Shown here piece after piece: positions 22,151 through 36,558 of a DNA stretch of 64,000 nt. The stretch's first letter is position 1, and the number at the start of each line of letters is the position of its first letter. The translations under genes were made by a program, and so were the position numbers. This stretch comes from Litoditis marina (lineage: Eukaryota; Nematoda; Chromadorea; Rhabditida; Rhabditidae), in assembly GCA_964036275.1 (NCBI GenBank), contig OZ038434.1, forward strand, positions 18,341,879 to 18,405,878, written 5' to 3'. Below the pieces are notes generated by a model, which worked only from the letters and a program-made list of their open reading frames with translations, had not been told where the DNA came from and made no database searches.

Positions 22151-25100
22151 AACCAAAAACACCCCCAAGTTGACGTGAATGGATATGCGATTTTCGCCCT
22201 ACGTGGGATTTAGTATTCAAACTTGGTATTTTTGAACTCCTCTCATGTGTAGAAACTTAAAAATGTTCATCTTATTAGCATAAGTTGAAACAGTCCCGAA
22301 ATAATTGAGTGGCCGTGCTAACCAAAAACACCCCCAAGTTGACGTGAATGGAGTTGCGATTTTCGCCCTACGTGGGATTTAGTGTTCAAACTTGGTATTT
22401 TTGAACTTCTCTCATGTGTAGAAACTTAAAAATGTTCATCTTATTTGCATAAGTTGAAACAGTCCCGAAATAATTGAGTGGCCGTGCTAACCAAAAACAC
22501 CCCCAAGTTGACGTGAATGGAGTTGCGATTTTCGCCCTACGTGGGATTTAGTATTCAAACTTGGTATTTTTGAACTCCTCTCATGTGTAGAAACTTGAAA
22601 ATGTTCATCTTATTTGCATAAGTTGAAACAGTCCCGAAATAATTGAGTGGCGGTGCTAACCAAAAACACCCCCAAGTTGACGTGAATGGAGTTGCGATTT
22701 TCGCCCTACGTGAGATTTAGTATTCAAACTTGGTATTTTTGAACTCCTTTCATGTGTAGAAACTTAAAAATGTTCATCTTATTTGTATAAGTTGAAACAG
22801 TCCCGAAATAATTGAGTGGCCGTGCTAACCAAAAACACCCCCAAGTTGACGTGAATGGAGTTGCGATTTTCGCCCTACGTGGGATTTAGTGTTCAAACTT
22901 GGTATTCTTGAACTTCTCTCATGTGTAGAAACTCAAAAATGTTCATCTTATTAGCATAAGTTGAAACAGTCCCGAAATAATTGAGTGGCGGTGCTAACCA
23001 AAAACACCCCCAAATTGACGTGAATGGAGTTGCGATTTTTGCCCTACGTGAGATTTAGTGTTCAAACTTGGTATTTTTGAACTCCTCTCATGTGTATAAA
23101 CTTAAAAATGTTCATCTTATTTGCATAAGTTAAAACAGTCCCGAAATAATTGAGTGGCCGTGCTAACCAAAAACACCCCCAAGTTGACGTGAATGGAGTT
23201 GCGATTTTCGCCCTACGTGAGATTTAGTATTCAAACTTGGTATTTTTGAACTCCTCTCATGTGTAGAAACTTAAAAATGTTCATCTTATTTGTATAAGTT
23301 GAAACAGTCCCGAAATAATTGAGTGGCCGTGCTAACCAAAAACACCCCCAAGTTGACGTGAATGGAGTTGCGATTTTCGCCCTACGTGGGATTTAGTATT
23401 CAAACTTGGTATTTTTGAACTCCTCTCATGTGTAGAAACTTAAAAATGTTCATCTTATTTGCATAAGTTGAAACAGTCCCGAAATAATGGAGTGGCGGTG
23501 CTAACCAAAAACACCCCCAAGTTGACGTGAATGGAGTTGCGATTTTCGCCCTACGTGAGATTTAGTATTCAAACTTGGTATTTTTGAACTCCTCTCATGT
23601 GTAGAAACTCAAAAATGTTCATCTTATTTGTATAAGTTGAAACAGTCCCGAAATAATTAAGTGGCCGTGCTAACCAAAAACACCCCAAGTTGACGTGAAT
23701 GGAGTTGCGATTTTCGCCCTACGTGGGATTTAGTGTTCAAACTTGGTATTTTTGAACTCCTCTCATGTGTAGAAACTTAAAAATGTCCATCTTATTAGCA
23801 TAAGTTGAAACAGTCCCGAAATAATTGAGTGGCCGTGCTAACCAAAAACACCCCCAAGTTGACGTGAATGGAGTTGCGATTTTCGCCCTACGTGGGATTT
23901 AGTGTTCAAACTTGGTATTTTTGATTTTCTCTCATGTGTAGAAACTTAAAAATGTTCATCTTATTTGCATAAGTTGAAACAGTCCCGAAATAATTGAGTG
24001 GCCGTGCTAACCAAAAACACCCCCAAGTTGACGTGAATGGAGTTGCGATTTTCGCCCTACGTGGGATTTAGTATTCAAACATGGTATTTTTGAACTCCTC
24101 TCATGTGTAGAAACTTGAAAATGTTCATCTTATTTGCATAAGTTGAAACAGTCCCGAAATAATTGAGTGGCGGTGCTAACCAAAAACACCCCCAAGTTGA
24201 CGTGAATGGAGTTGCGATTTTCGCCCTACGTGAGATTTAGTATTCAAACTTGGTATTTTTGAACTCCTCTCATGTGTAGAAACTTAAAAATGTTCATCTT
24301 GTTTGTATAAGTTGAAACAGTCCCGAAATAATTGAGTGGCCGTGCTAACCAAAAACACCCCCAAGTTGACGTGAATGGAGTTGCGATTTTCGCCCTACGT
24401 GAGATTTAGTATTCAAACTTGGTATTTTTGAACTCCTCTCATGTGTAGAAACTTAAAAATGTTCATCTTATTTGTATAAGTTGAAACAGTCCCGAAATAA
24501 TTGAGTGGCCGTGCTAACCAAAAACACCCCCAAGTTGACGTGAATTGAGTTGCGATTTTCGCCCTACGTGGGATTTAGTATTCAAACTTGGTATTTTTGA
24601 ACTCCTCTCATGTGTAGAAACTTGAAAATGTTCATCTTATTTGCATAAGTTGAAACAGTCCCGAAATAATTGAGTGGCGGTGCTAACCAAAAACACCCCC
24701 AAGTTGACGTGAATGGAGTTGCGATTTTCGCACTACGTGGGATTTAGTATTCAAACTTGGTATTTTTGAACTCCTCTCATGTGTAGAAACTTAAAAATGT
24801 TCATCTTATTTGTATAAGTTGAAACAGTCCCGAAATAATTGAGTGGCCGTGCTAACCAAAAACACCCCCAAGTTGACGTGAATTGAGTTGCGATTTTCGC
24901 CCTACGTGGGATTTAGTATTCAAACTTGGTATTTTTGAACTCCTCTCATGTGTAGAAACTTGAAAATGTTCATCTTATTGGCATAAGTTGAAACAGTCCC
25001 GAAATAATTGAGTGGCGGTGCTAACCAAAAACACCCCCAAGTTGACGTGAATGGAGTTGCGATTTTCGCCCTACGTGGGATTTAGTGTTCAAACTTGGTA

Positions 25101-28100
25101 TTTTTGAACTTCTCTCATGTGTAGAAACTCAAAAATGTTCATCTTATTAGCATAAGTTGAAACAGTCCCGAAATAATTGAGTGGCGGTGCTAACCAAAAA
25201 CACCCCCAAATTGACGTGAATGGAGTTGCGATTTTTTCCCTACGTGAGATTTAGTGTTCAAACTTGGTATTTTTGAGCGTTTCTCATGTGTATAAACTTA
25301 AAAATGTTCATCTTATTTGCATAAGTTAAAACAGTCCCGAAATAATTGAGTGGCCGTGCTAACCAAAAACACCCCCAAGTTGACGTGAATGGAGTTGCGA
25401 TTTTCGCCCTACGTGAGATTTAGTATTCAAACTTGGTATTTTTGAACTCCTCTCATGTGTAGAAACTTAAAAATGTTCATCTTATTTGTATGAGTTGAAA
25501 CAGTCCCGAAATAATTGAGTGGCCGTGCTAACCAAAAACACCCCCAAGTTGACGTGAATGGAGTTGCGATTTTCGCCCTACGTGGGATTTAGTATTCAAA
25601 CTTGGTATTTTTGAACTCCTCTCATGTGTAGAAACTTAAAAATGTTCATCTTATTTGCATAAGTTGAAACAGTCCCGAAATAATTGAGTGGCGGTGCTAA
25701 CCAAAAACACCCCCAAGTTGACGTGAATGGAGTTGCGATTTTCGCCCTACGTGAGATTTAGTATTCAAACTTGGTATTTTTGAACTTCTCTCATGTGTAG
25801 AAACTCAAAAATGTTCATCTTATTAGCATAAGTTGAAACAGTCCCGAAATAATTGAGTGGCGGTGCTAACCAAAAACACCCCCAAGTTGACGTGAATGGA
25901 GTTGCGATTTTCGCCCTACGTGAGATTTAGTGTTCAAACTTGGTATTTTTGAACTCCTCTCATGTGTAGAAACTCAAAAATGTTCATCTTATTAGCATAA
26001 GTTGAAACAGTATTGAAATAATTGAGTGGCGGTGCTAACCAAAAACACCCCCAAATTGACGTGAGTGGAGTTGCGATTTTCGCCCTACGTGAGATTTAGT
26101 ATTCAAACTTGGTATTTTTGAACTCCTCTCATGTGTAGAAACTTAAAAATGTTCATCTTATTTGCATAAGTTGAAACAGTATTGAAATAATTGAGTGGCG
26201 GTGCTAACCAAAAACACCCCCAAATTGACGTGAATGGAGTTGCGATTTTCGCCCTACGTGAGATTTAGTGTTCAAACTTGGTATTTTTGAACTCCTCTCA
26301 TGTGTAGAAACTCAAAAATGTTCATCTTATTAGCATAAGTTGAAACAGTATTGAAATAATTGAGTGGCGGTGCTAACCAAAAACACCCCCAAATTGACGT
26401 GAGTGGAGTTGCGATTTTCGCCCTACGTGAGATTTAGTATTCAAACTTGGTATTTTTGAACTCCTCTCATGTGTAGAAACTTAAAAATGTTCATCTTATT
26501 TGCATAAGTTGAAACAGTCCCGAAATAATTGAGTGGCGGTGCTAACCAAAAACACCCCCAAGTTGACGTGAATGGAGTTGCGATTTTCGCCCTACGTGGG
26601 ATTTAGTATTCAAACTTGGTATTTTTGAACTCCTCTCATGTGTAGAAACTTAAAAATGTTCATCTTATTTGCATAAGTTGAAACAGTATTGAAATAATTG
26701 AGTGGCGGTGCTAACCAAAAACACCCCCAAATTGACGTGAGTGGAGTTGCGATTTTCGCCCTACGTGAGATTTAGTATTCAAACTTGGTATTTTTGAACT
26801 CCTATCATGTGTAGAAACTTAAAAATGTTCATCTTATTTGCATAAGTTGAAACAGTATTGAAATAATTGAGTGGCGGTGCTAACCAAAAACACCCCCAAA
26901 TTGACGTGAATGGAGTTGCGATTTTCGCCCTACGTGAGATTTAGTGTTCAAACTTGGTATTTTTGAACTCCTCTCATGTGTAGAAACTCAAAAATGTCCA
27001 TCTTATTAGCATAAGTTGAAACAGTATTGAAATAATTGAGTGGCGGTGCTAACCAAAAACACCCCCAAATTGACGTGAATGGAGTTGCGATTTTCGCCCT
27101 ACGTGAGATTTAGTGTTCAAACTTGGTATTTTTGAACTCCTCTCATGTGTAGAAACTCAAAAATGTTCATCTTATTAGCATAAGTTGAAACAGTATTGAA
27201 ATAATTGAGTGGCGGTGCTAACCAAAAACACCCCCAAATTGACGTGAGTGGAGTTGCGATTTTCGCCCTACGTGAGATTTAGTATTCAAACTTGGTATTT
27301 TTGAACTCCTCTCATGTGTAGAAACTTAAAAATGTTCATCTTATTTGCATAAGTTGAAACAGTCCCGAAATAATTGAGTGGCGGTGCTAACCAAAAACAC
27401 CCCCAAGTTGACGTGAATGGAGTTGCGATTTTCGCCCTACGTGGGATTTAGTATTCAAACTTGGTATTTTTGAACTCCTCTCATGTGTAGAAACTTAAAA
27501 ATGTTCATCTTATTTGCATAAGTTGAAACAGTATTGAAATAATTGAGTGGCGGTGCTAACCAAAAACACCCCCAAATTGACGTGAGTGGAGTTGCGATTT
27601 TCGCCCTACGTGAGATTTAGTATTCAAACTTGGTATTTTTGAACTCCTCTCATGTGTAGAAACTTAAAAATGTTCATCTTATTTGCATAAGTTGAAACAG
27701 TATTGAAATAATTGAGTGGCGGTGCTAACCAAAAACACCCCCAAATTGACGTGAATGGAGTTGCGATTTTCGCCCTACGTGAGATTTAGTGTTCAAACTT
27801 GGTATTTTTGAACTCCTCTCATGTGTAGAAACTCAAAAATGTTCATCTTATTAGCATAAGTTGAAACAGTATTGAAATAATTGAGTGGCGGTGCTAACCA
27901 AAAACACCCCCAAATTGACGTGAGTGGAGTTGCGATTTTCGCCCTACGTGAGATTTAGTATTCAAACTTGGTATTTTTGAACTCCTCTCATGTGTAGAAA
28001 CTTAAAAATGTTCATCTTATTTGCATAAGTTGAAACAGTCCCGAAATAATTGAGTGGCGGTGCTAACCAAAAACACCCCCAAGTTGACGTGAATGGAGTT

Positions 28101-31100
28101 GCGATTTTCGCCCTACGTGAGATTTAGTATTCAAACTTGGTATTTTTGAACTTCTCTCATGTGTAGAAACTCAAAAATGTTCATCTTATTAGCATAAGTT
28201 GAAACAGTCCCGAAATAATTGAGTGGCGGTGCTAACCAAAAACACCCCCAAATTGACGTGAATGGAGTTGCGATTTTTGCCCTACGTGAGATTTAGTGTT
28301 CAAACTTGGTATTTTTGAACTCCTCTCATGTGTAGAAACTTAAAAATGTTCATCTTATTTGCATAAGTTGAAACAGTCCCGAAATAATTGAGTGGCCGTG
28401 CTAACCAAAAACACCCCCAAGTTGACGTGAATGGAGTTGCGATTTTCGCCCTACGTGGGATTTAGTATTCAAACTTGGTATTTTTGAACTCCTCTCATGT
28501 GTAGAAACTTAAAAATGTTCATCTTATTTGCATAAGTTGAAACAGTCCCGAAATAATTGAGTGGCCGTGCTAACCAAAAACACCCCCAAGTTGACGTGAA
28601 TGGAGTTGCGATTTTCGCCCTACGTGGGATTTAGTATTCAAACTTGGTATTTTTGAACTCCTCTCATGTGTAGAAACTTAAAAATGTTCATCTTATTTGC
28701 ATAAGTTGAAACAGTCCCGAAATAATTGAGTGGCGGTGCTAACCAAAAACACCCCCAAGTTGACGTGAATGGAGTTGCGATTTTCGCCCTACGTGAGATT
28801 TAGTATTCAAACTTGGTATTTTTGAACTCCTCTCATGTGTAGAAACTCAAAAATGTTCATCTTATTTGTATAAGTTGAAACAGTCCCGAAATAATTGAGT
28901 GGCGGTGCTAACCAAAAACACCCCCAAATTGACGTGAATGGAGTTGCGATTTTTGCCCTACGTGAGATTTAGTGTTCAAACTTGGTATTTTTGAACTCCT
29001 CTCATGTGTAGAAACTTAAAAATGTTCATCTTATTTGCATAAGTTAAAACAGTCCCAAAATAATTGAGTGGCCGTGCTAACCAAAAACACCCCCAAGTTG
29101 ACGTGAATGGAGTTGCGATTTTCGCCCTACGTGAGATTTAGTATTCAAACTTGGTATTTTTGAACTCCTCTCATGTGTAGAAACTTGAAAATGTTCATCT
29201 TATTTGTATAAGTTGAAACAGTCCCGAAATAATTGAGTGGCCGTGCTAACCAAAAACACCCCCAAGTTGACGTGAATGGAGTTGCGATTTTCGCCCTACG
29301 TGGGATTTAGTATTCAAACTTGGTATTTTTGAACTCCTCTCATGTGTAGAAACTTAAAAATGTTCATCTTATTAGCATAAGTTGAAACAGTCCCGAAATA
29401 ATTGAGTGGCCGTGCTAACCAAAAACACCCCCAAGTTGACGTGAATGGAGTTGCGATTTTCGCCCTACGTGGGATTTAGTGTTCAAACTTGGTATTTTTG
29501 AACTTCTCTCATGTGTAGAAACTCAAAAATGTTCATCTTATTAGCATAAGTTGAAACAGTCCCGAAATAATTGAGTGGCGGTGCTAACCAAAAACACCCC
29601 CAAATTGACGTGAATGGAGTTGCGATTTTTGCCCTACGTGAGATTTAGTGTTCAAACTTGGTATTTTTGAACTCCTCTCATGTGTAGAAACTCAAAAATG
29701 TTCATCTTATTAGCATAAGTTGAAACAGTCCTGAAATAATTGAGTGGCGGTGCTAACCAAAAACACCCCCAAATTGACGTCAATGGAGTTGCGATTTTCG
29801 CCCTACGTGAGATTTAGTATTCAAACTTGGTATTTTTGAACTCCTCTCATGTGTAGAAACTTAAAAATGTTCATCTTATTTGCATAAGTTGAAACAGTCC
29901 CGAAATAATTGAGTGGCGGTGCTAACCAAAAACACCCCCAAGTTGACGTGAATGGAGTTGCGATTTTCGCCCTACGTGAGATTTAGTATTCAAACTTGGT
30001 ATTTTTGAACTCCTCTCATGTGTAGAAACTTAAAAATGTTCATCTTATTAGCATAAGTTGAAACAGTCCTGAAATAATTGAGTGGCGGTGCTAACCAAAA
30101 ACACCCCCAAATTGACGTCAATGGAGTTGCGATTTTCGCCCTACGTGAGATTTAGTATTCAAACTTGGTATTTTTGAACTCCTCTCATGTGTAGAAACTT
30201 AAAAATGTTCATCTTATTTGTATAAGTTGAAACAGTCCCGAAATAATTGAGTGGCCGTGCTAACCAAAAACACCCCCAAGTTGACGTGAATGGAGTTGCG
30301 ATTTTCGCCCTACGTGGGATTTAGTATTCAAACTTGGTATTTTTGAACTCCTCTCATGTGTAGAAACTTAAAAATGTTCATCTTATTTGCATAAGTTGAA
30401 ACAGTCCCGAAATAATTGAGTGGCGGTGCTAACCAAAAACACCCCCAAGTTGACGTGAATGGAGTTGCGATTTTCGCCCTACGTGAGATTTAGTATTCAA
30501 ACTTGGTATTTTTGAACTCCTCTCATGTGTAGAAACTTAAAAATGTTCATCTTATTTGTATAAGTTGAAACAGTCCCGAAATAATTGAGTGGCCGTGCTA
30601 ACCAAAAACACCCCCAAGTTGACGTGAATGGAGTTGCGATTTTCGCCCTACGTGGGATTTGGTGTTCAAACTTGGTATTTTTGAACTTCTCTCATGTGTA
30701 GAAACTCAAAAATGTTCATCTTATTAGCATAAGTTGAAACAGTCCCGAAATAATTGAGTGGCGGTGCTAACCAAAAGCACCCCCAAGTTGACGTGAATGG
30801 AGTTGCGATTTTCGCCCTACGTGAGATTTAGTGTTCAAACTTGGTATTTTTGAACTCCTCTCATGTGTAGAAACTTAAAAATGTTCATCTTATTTGCATA
30901 AGTTGAAACAGTCCCGAAATAATTGAGTGGCGGTGCTAACCAAAAACACCCTCAAGTTGACGTGAATGGAGTTGCGATTTTCCCCCTACGTGGGATTTAG
31001 TGTTCAAACTTGGTATTTTTGAACTCCTCTCATGCGTAGAAACTTAAAAATATTCATCTTATTAGCATAAGTTGAAACAGTCCCGAAATAATTGAGTGGC

Positions 31101-34100
31101 GGTGCTAACCAAAAACACCCCCAAGTTGACGTGAATGGAGTTGCGATTTTCGCCCTACGTGAGCTTTAGTGTTCAAACTTGGTATTTTTGAACTCCTCTC
31201 ATGTGTAGAAACTTAAAAATGTTCATCTTATTAGCATAAGTTGAAACAGTCCCGAAATAATTGAGTGGCGGTGCTACCCAAAAACACCCCCAAGTTGACG
31301 TGAATGGAGTTGCGATTTTCGCCCTACGTGGGATTTAGTGTTCAAACTTGGTATTTTTGAACTCCTCTCATGTGGAGAAACTCAAAAATGTTCATCTTAT
31401 TTGCATAAGTTGAAACAGTCCCGAAATAATTGAGTGGCGGTGCTAACCAAAAACACCCCCAAATTGACGTGAATGGAGTTGCGATTTTTGCCCTACGTGA
31501 GATTTAGTGTTCAAACTTGGTATTTTTGAACTCCCCTCATGTGTAGATACTCAAAAATGTTCATCTTACTAGCATAAGTTGAAACAGTCCCGAAATAATT
31601 GAGTGGCGGTGCTAACCAAAAACACCCCCAAGTTGACGTGAATGGAGTTGTGATTTTCGCCCTACGTGAGATTTAGTGTTCAAACTTGGTATTTTTGAAC
31701 TCCTTTCATGTGTAGAAACTTCAAAATGTTCATCTTATTAGCATAAGTTGAAACAGTCCCGAAATAATTGAGTGGCGGTGCTAACCAAAAACACCCCCAA
31801 GTTGACGTGAATGGAGTTGCAATTTTCGCCCTACGTGGGATTTAGTGTTCAAACTTGGTCTTTTGAACTCCTCTCATGTGTAGAAACTCAAAAATGTTCA
31901 TCTTATTTGCATAAGTTGAAACAGTCCCGAAATAATTGAGTGTAGGTGCTAACCAAAAACACTCCCAAATTGACGTGAATGGAGTTGCGATTTTTGCCCT
32001 ACGTGAGATTTAGTGTTCAAACTTGGTATTTTTGAACTCCTCTCATGTGTAGAAACTAAAAAATGTTCATCTTATTAGCATAAGTTGAAACAGTCCCGAA
32101 ATAATTGAGTGGCGGTGCTAACCAAAAACACCCCCAAGTTGACGTGAATGGAGTTGCGATTTTCGCCCTACGTGGGATTTAGTGTTCAAACTTGGTATTT
32201 TTGAACTCCTCTCATGTGTAGAAACTGAAAAATGTTCATCTTATTAGCATAAGTTGAAACAGTCCCGAAATAATTGAGTGGCGGTGCTAACCAAAAACAC
32301 CCCCAAGTTGACGTGAATGGAGTTGCGATTTTCCCCCTACGTGGGATTTAGTGTTCAAACTTGGTATTTTTGAACTCCTCTCATGTGTAGAAACTTAAAA
32401 ATGTTCATCTTATTAGCATAAGTTGAAACAGTCGCGAAATAATTGAGTGGCGGTGCTAACCAAAAACACCCCCAAGTTGACGTGAATGGAGTTGCGATTT
32501 TCGCCCTACGTGAGATTTAGTGTTCAAACTTGGTATTTTTGAACTCCTCTCATGTGTAGAAACTTAAAAATGTTCATCTTATTAGCATAAGTTGAAACAG
32601 TCCCGAAATAATTGAGTGGCGGTGCTAACCAAAAACACCCCCAAGTTGACGTGAATGGAGTTGCGATTTTCGCCCTACGTGAGATTTAGTGTTCAAACTT
32701 GGTATTTTTGAACTCCTTTCATGTGTAGAAACTTCAAAATGTTCATCTTATTAGCATAAGTTGAAACAGTCCCGAAATAATTGAGTGGCGGTGCTAACCA
32801 AAAACACCCCCAAGTTGACGTGAATGGAGTTGCGATTTTCGCCCTACGTGAGATTTAGTGTTCAAACTTGGTATTTTTGAACTCCTTTCATGTGTAGAAA
32901 CTTCAAAATGTTCATCTTATTAGCATAAGTTGAAACAGTCCCGAAATAATTGAGTGGCGGTGCTAACCAAAAACACCCCCAAGTTGACGTGAATGGAGTT
33001 GCGATTTTCGCCCTACGTGGGATTTAGTGTTCAAACTTGGTCTTTTGAACTCCTCTCATGTGTAGAAACTCAAAAATGTTCATCTTATTTGCATAAGTTG
33101 AAACAGTCCCGAAATAATTGAGTGGCGGTGCTAACCAAAAACACTCCCAAATTGACGTGAATGGAGTTGCGATTTTTGCCCTACGTGAGATTTAGTGTTC
33201 AAACTTGGTATTTTTGAACTCCTCTCATGTGTAGAAACTAAAAAATGTTCATCTCATTAGCATAAGTTGAAACAGTCCCGAAATAATTGAGTGGCGGTGC
33301 TAACCAAAAACACCCCCAAGTTGACGTGAATGGAGTTGTGATTTTCGCACTACGTGGGATTTAGTGTTCAAACTTGGTATTTTTGAACTCCTCTCATGTG
33401 TAGAAACTGAAAAATGTTCATCTTATTAGCATAAGTTGAAACAGTCCCGAAATAATTGAGTGGCGGTGCTAACCAAAAACACCCCCAAGTTGACGTGAAT
33501 GGAGTTGCGATTTTCGCCCTACGTGAGATTTAGTGTTCAAACTTGGTATTTTTGAACTCCTTTCATGTGTAGAAACTTCAAAATGTTCATCTTATTAGCA
33601 TAAGTTGAAACAGTCCCGAAATAATTGAGTGGCGGTGCTAACCAAAAACACCCCCAAGTTGACGTGAATGGAGTTGCGATTTTCGCCCTACGTGGGATTT
33701 AGTGTTCAAACTTGGTCTTTTGAACTCCTCTCATGTGTAGAAACTCAAAAATGTTCATCTTATTTGCATAAGTTGAAACAGTCCCGAAATAATTGAGTGG
33801 CGGTGCTAACCAAAAACACTCCCAAATTGACGTGAATGGAGTTGCGATTTTTGCCCTACGTGAGATTTAGTGTTCAAACTTGGTATTTTTGAACTCCTCT
33901 CATGTGTAGAAACTAAAAAATGTTCATCTCATTAGCATAAGTTGAAACAGTCCCGAAATAATTGAGTGGCGGTGCTAACCAAAAACACCCCCAAGTTGAC
34001 GTGAATGGAGTTGCGATTTTCGCCCTACGTGGGATTTAGTGTTCAAACTTGGTATTTTTGAACTTCTCTCATGTGTAGAAACTCAAAAATGTTCATCTTA

Positions 34101-36438
34101 TTAGCATAAGTTGAAACAGTCCCGAAATAATTGAGTGGCGGTGCTAACCAAAAACACCCCCAAGTTGACGTGAATGGAGTTGCGATTTTCGCCCTACGTG
34201 GGATTTAGTGTTCAAACTTGGTATTTTTGAACTCCTCTCATGTGTAGAAACTCGTAAATGTTCATCTTATTTGCATAAGTTGAAACAGTCCCGGAATAAT
34301 TGAGTGGCGGTGCTAACCAAAAACACCCCCAAGTTGACGTGAATGGAGTTGCGATTTTCGCCCTACGTGGGATTTAGTGTTCAAACTTGGTATTTTTGAA
34401 CTTCTCTCATGTGTAGAAACTCAAAAATGTTCATCTTATTAGCATAAGTTGAAACAGTCCCGAAATAATTGAGTGGCGGTGCTAACCAAAAACACCCCCA
34501 AGTTGACGTGAATGGAGTTGCGATTTTCGCCCTACGTGGGATTTAGTGTTCAAACTTGGTATTTTTGAACTCCTCTCATGTGTAGAAACGTGAATGGAGT
34601 TGCGATTTTCGCCCTACGTGAGATTTAGTGTTCAAACTTGGTATTTTTGAACTCCTCTCATGTGTAGAAACTTAAAAATGTTTATCTTATTAGCATAAGT
34701 TGAAACAGTCCCGAAATAATTGAGTGGCGGTGCTAACCAAAAACACCCCCAAGTTGACGTGAATGGAGTTGCGATTTTCGCCCTACGCGAGATTTAGTGT
34801 TCAAACTTGGTATTTTTGAACTCCTCTCATGTGTAGAAACTTAAAAATGTTCATCTTATTAGCATAAGTTGAAACAGTCCCGAAATAATTGAGTGGCGGT
34901 GCTAACCAAAAACACCCCCAAATTGACGTGAATGGAGTTGCGATTTTTGCCCTACGTGAGATTTAGTGTTCAAACTTGGTATTTTTGAACTCCCCTCATG
35001 TGTAGAAACTCAAAAATGTTCATCTTATTAGCATAAGTTGAAACAGTCCCGAAATAATTGAGTGGCGGTGCTAACCAAAAACACCCCCAAATTGACGTGA
35101 ATGGAGTTGCGATTTTTGCCCTACGTGAGATTTAGTGTTCAAACTTGGTATTTTTGAACTCCTCTCATGTGTAGAAACTCAAAAATGTTCATCTTATTAG
35201 CATAAGTTGAAACAGTCCTGAAATAATTGAGTGGCGGTGCTAACCAAAAACACCCCCAAATTGACGTGAATGGAGTTGCGATTTTCGCCCTACGTGAGAT
35301 TTAGTATTCAAACTTGGTATTTTTGAACTCCTCTCATGTGTAGAAACTTAAAAATGTTCATCTCATTTGTATAAGTTGAAACAGTCCCGAAATAATTGAG
35401 TGGCGGTGCTAACCAAAAACACCCCCAAGTTGACGTGAATGGAGTTGCGATTTTCGCCCTACGTGAGATTTAGTATTCAAACTTGGTATTTTTGAACTCC
35501 CCTCATGTGTAGAAACTCAAAAATGTTCATCTTATTAGCATAAGTTGAAACAGTCCCGAAATAATTGAGTGGCGGTGCTAACCAAAAACACCCCCAAATT
35601 GACGTGAATGGAGTTGCGATTTTTGCCCTACGTGAGATTTAGTGTTCAAACTTGGTATTTTTGAACTCCTGTCATGTGTAGAAACTCAAAAATGTTCATC
35701 TTATTAGCATAAGTTGAAACAGTCCTAAAATAATTGAGTGGCGGTGCTAACCAAAAACACCCCCAAATTGACGTGAATGGAGTCGCGATTTTCGCCCTAC
35801 GTGAGATTTAGTATTCAAACTTGGTATTTTTGAACTCCTCTCATGTGTAGAAACTTAAAAATGTGCATCTTATTAGCATAAGTTGAAACAGTCCCGAAAT
35901 AATTGAGTGGCGGTGCTAACCAAAAACACCCCCAAGTTGACGTGAATGGAGTTGCGATTTTCGCCCTACGTGAGATTTAGTGTTCAAACTTGGTATTTTT
36001 GAACTCCTCTCATGTGTAGAAACTCGTAAATGTTCATCTTATTAGCATAAGTTGAAACAGTCCCGAAATAATTGAGTGGCGGTGCTAACCAAAAACACCC
36101 CCAAGTTGACGTGAATGGAGTTGCGATTTTCGCCCTACGTGGGATTTAGTGTTCAAACTTGGTATTTTTGAACTTCTCTCATGTGTAGAAACTCAAAAAT
36201 GTTCATCTTATTAGCATAAGTTGAAACAGTCCCGAAATAATTGAGTGGCGGTGCTAACCAAAAACACCCCCAAGTTGACGTGAATGGAGTTGCGATTTTC
36301 GCCCTACGTGGGATTTAGTGTTCAAACTTGGTATTTTTGAACTCCTGTCATGTGTAGAAACGTGAATGGAGTTGCGATTTTCGCCCCACGTGAGATTTAG
36401 TGTTCAAACTTGGTATTTTTGAACTCCCCTCATGTGTA
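22151..36438 (+). repeat. 169-bp satellite array, forward, part 2
   Basis: Continuation of the same satellite after the inserted element, about 84 monomers. Local higher-order structure is visible. Monomers with CAGTATTGAAAT in place of CAGTCCCGAAAT cluster at about 26.0-27.9 kb and recur in a pattern of about 845 bp (5 x 169). Monomers shortened at GTAGAAACGTGAATGG occur at 34586 and 36359. The array ends abruptly at CATGTGTA (36438). Confidence 0.97.
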
Positions 36439-36516
36439 AGTTTATTTAGTTGTAATCACAAAGTTTACTTATTTGTAAGAGTGAACATGCTATCTTTCAC
36501 CCTAGCTGTTTCTCTC

Positions 36517-36558
<42 letters not shown>

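Noticed and set aside
14633..36438. Telomeric or subtelomeric repeat
   Set aside because: The monomer is 169 bp and contains no short TTAGGG-type or similar telomere tract.
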